From positions 1 through 6,251 of the forward strand of contig JAQGKN010000217.1 of the NCBI GenBank assembly GCA_028290085.1: a DNA stretch of 6,251 nucleotides. The letters run 5' to 3'. Position numbers and translations under genes: made by a program. The stretch is from Hyphomicrobiales bacterium (GTDB lineage Bacteria > Pseudomonadota > Alphaproteobacteria > Rhizobiales > Beijerinckiaceae). Positions 5,947 through 6,251 of this stretch are shown in pieces (positions within the stretch are counted from its first letter, which is position 1; each line of letters begins with the position of its first letter). The notes beneath the pieces are model-generated. The model was not told the origin of the DNA. It searched no databases and saw only the letters and a list, made by a program, of their open reading frames with translations.

Positions 5947-5963
5947 CGCCGCTTAGAGCGGCG
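5947..5963. terminator. GC-rich hairpin between convergent stop codons (possible two-way terminator)
   Basis: CGCCGC (5947-5952) and GCGGCG (5958-5963) form a perfect 6-bp stem with a TTAGA loop. It starts at the base after the pgeF stop codon, and the loop contains the stop codon of the opposing methyltransferase gene, so the two genes share it. There is no U-run on either side, so termination by this element alone is uncertain. Confidence 0.4.
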
Positions 5964-6251
5964 CCGCCACAAACATCATGCGCGATTGATTGTGCCCGAT
6001 ATTGACGGGCGCGCGCGTCGCGGCGAAGGCGTGAGCAGAGAACAACGTCTCGATGTCCTGCGTGGAATACCGCGTCAGGCCGATCTCGTCGCGCAGCTTG
6101 CGGTAATCAGAAAAGAAGGTTGCCACCAGCCCGAGACAGGCGGCCATCAGAAAGCCGCCCTGCCAGGCGAAGCCCAGCAGCGCTTTCACATCGTCGACAG
6201 CATTGGCATCGGCTGGGATGACATCGGCCACGACGAGGCGGCCAGTGGGCT
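5953..6251 (-). CDS. SAM-dependent methyltransferase, C-terminal part (5' end outside window)
   Basis: The frame runs from the right edge to TAA at 5953-5955, giving 98 codons. It begins PTGRLVVADVIPAD, which matches the strand-and-loop that follows the SAM-binding core in class I methyltransferases of the UbiE/methyltransferase-11 kind. After it come helices (VKALLGFAWQGGFLMAACLG), SDYRKLRDEIGLTRYSTQDI and a final NIGHNQSRMMFVAAPL strand. A GTG at 6231 could be read as a start, but the upstream codons continue the conserved GRLVV strand, so the true start lies outside the window. The SAM-binding glycine motif is not visible, hence substrate and subfamily are open. It converges on pgeF with 6 bases between stops. 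Confidence 0.75.
   Translation of the reverse strand, partial: PTGRLVVADVIPADANAVDDVKALLGFAWQGGFLMAACLGLVATFFSDYRKLRDEIGLTRYSTQDIETLFSAHAFAATRAPVNIGHNQSRMMFVAAPL

Noticed and set aside
6229..6231. GTG as start of the right-edge methyltransferase
   Set aside because: Codons upstream of it continue a conserved GRLVV strand, so the gene is cut by the window edge.

Overview
The window is GC-rich chromosomal DNA of housekeeping character. It most likely comes from an alphaproteobacterium of the Hyphomicrobiales/Rhizobiales type. This placement rests on the gene neighbourhood (TetR regulator, proC, ybjN-like gene, ubiK-like gene, divergent lgt, NDUFAF7/MidA-type methyltransferase, pgeF) and on the character of the proteins; it is an inference, not a species call. 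I see no insertion sequence, phage gene, CRISPR array, tRNA or rRNA.

Layout. Positions 1-222 (+) hold the last 73 codons of a sensor histidine kinase. It converges, with 3 bases between stop codons, on a leftward block transcribed from about 3053 down to 226. In transcription order that block is a small UbiK/BMFP-type protein (2757-3053), a 297-base gap with a hairpin and a candidate promoter, a YbjN-domain protein (1959-2459), proC (1126-1959, start and stop overlapping in TGATG) and a TetR-family regulator (226-1059). A 178-base divergent region (3054-3231) separates this block from a tightly packed rightward operon. The operon is lgt (3232-4056), an NDUFAF7/MidA-family methyltransferase (4053-5171, ATGA overlap) and pgeF (5164-5946, 8-base overlap). 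pgeF converges, 6 bases apart, on the C-terminal end of another SAM-dependent methyltransferase that runs off the right edge on the minus strand.

How the genes fit together. The rightward operon serves the cell envelope and respiration: Lgt lipidates prolipoproteins, the NDUFAF7-like protein is related to a complex I assembly methyltransferase, and PgeF edits wrongly built peptidoglycan precursors. The divergent UbiK-like protein would help ubiquinone synthesis, so ubiquinone and complex I functions lie side by side. On the left, proC makes proline and is translationally coupled to the YbjN-like protein. The TetR regulator has a 15-base palindrome just upstream of its ribosome binding site, abutting a weak candidate promoter, which suggests possible autoregulation.

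I do not see a convincing undescribed system. The points most worth checking are the palindrome before the tetR-type gene, inverted repeats in the divergent lgt/ubiK region, GC-rich hairpins at gene ends, and a substitution in the Lgt signature.
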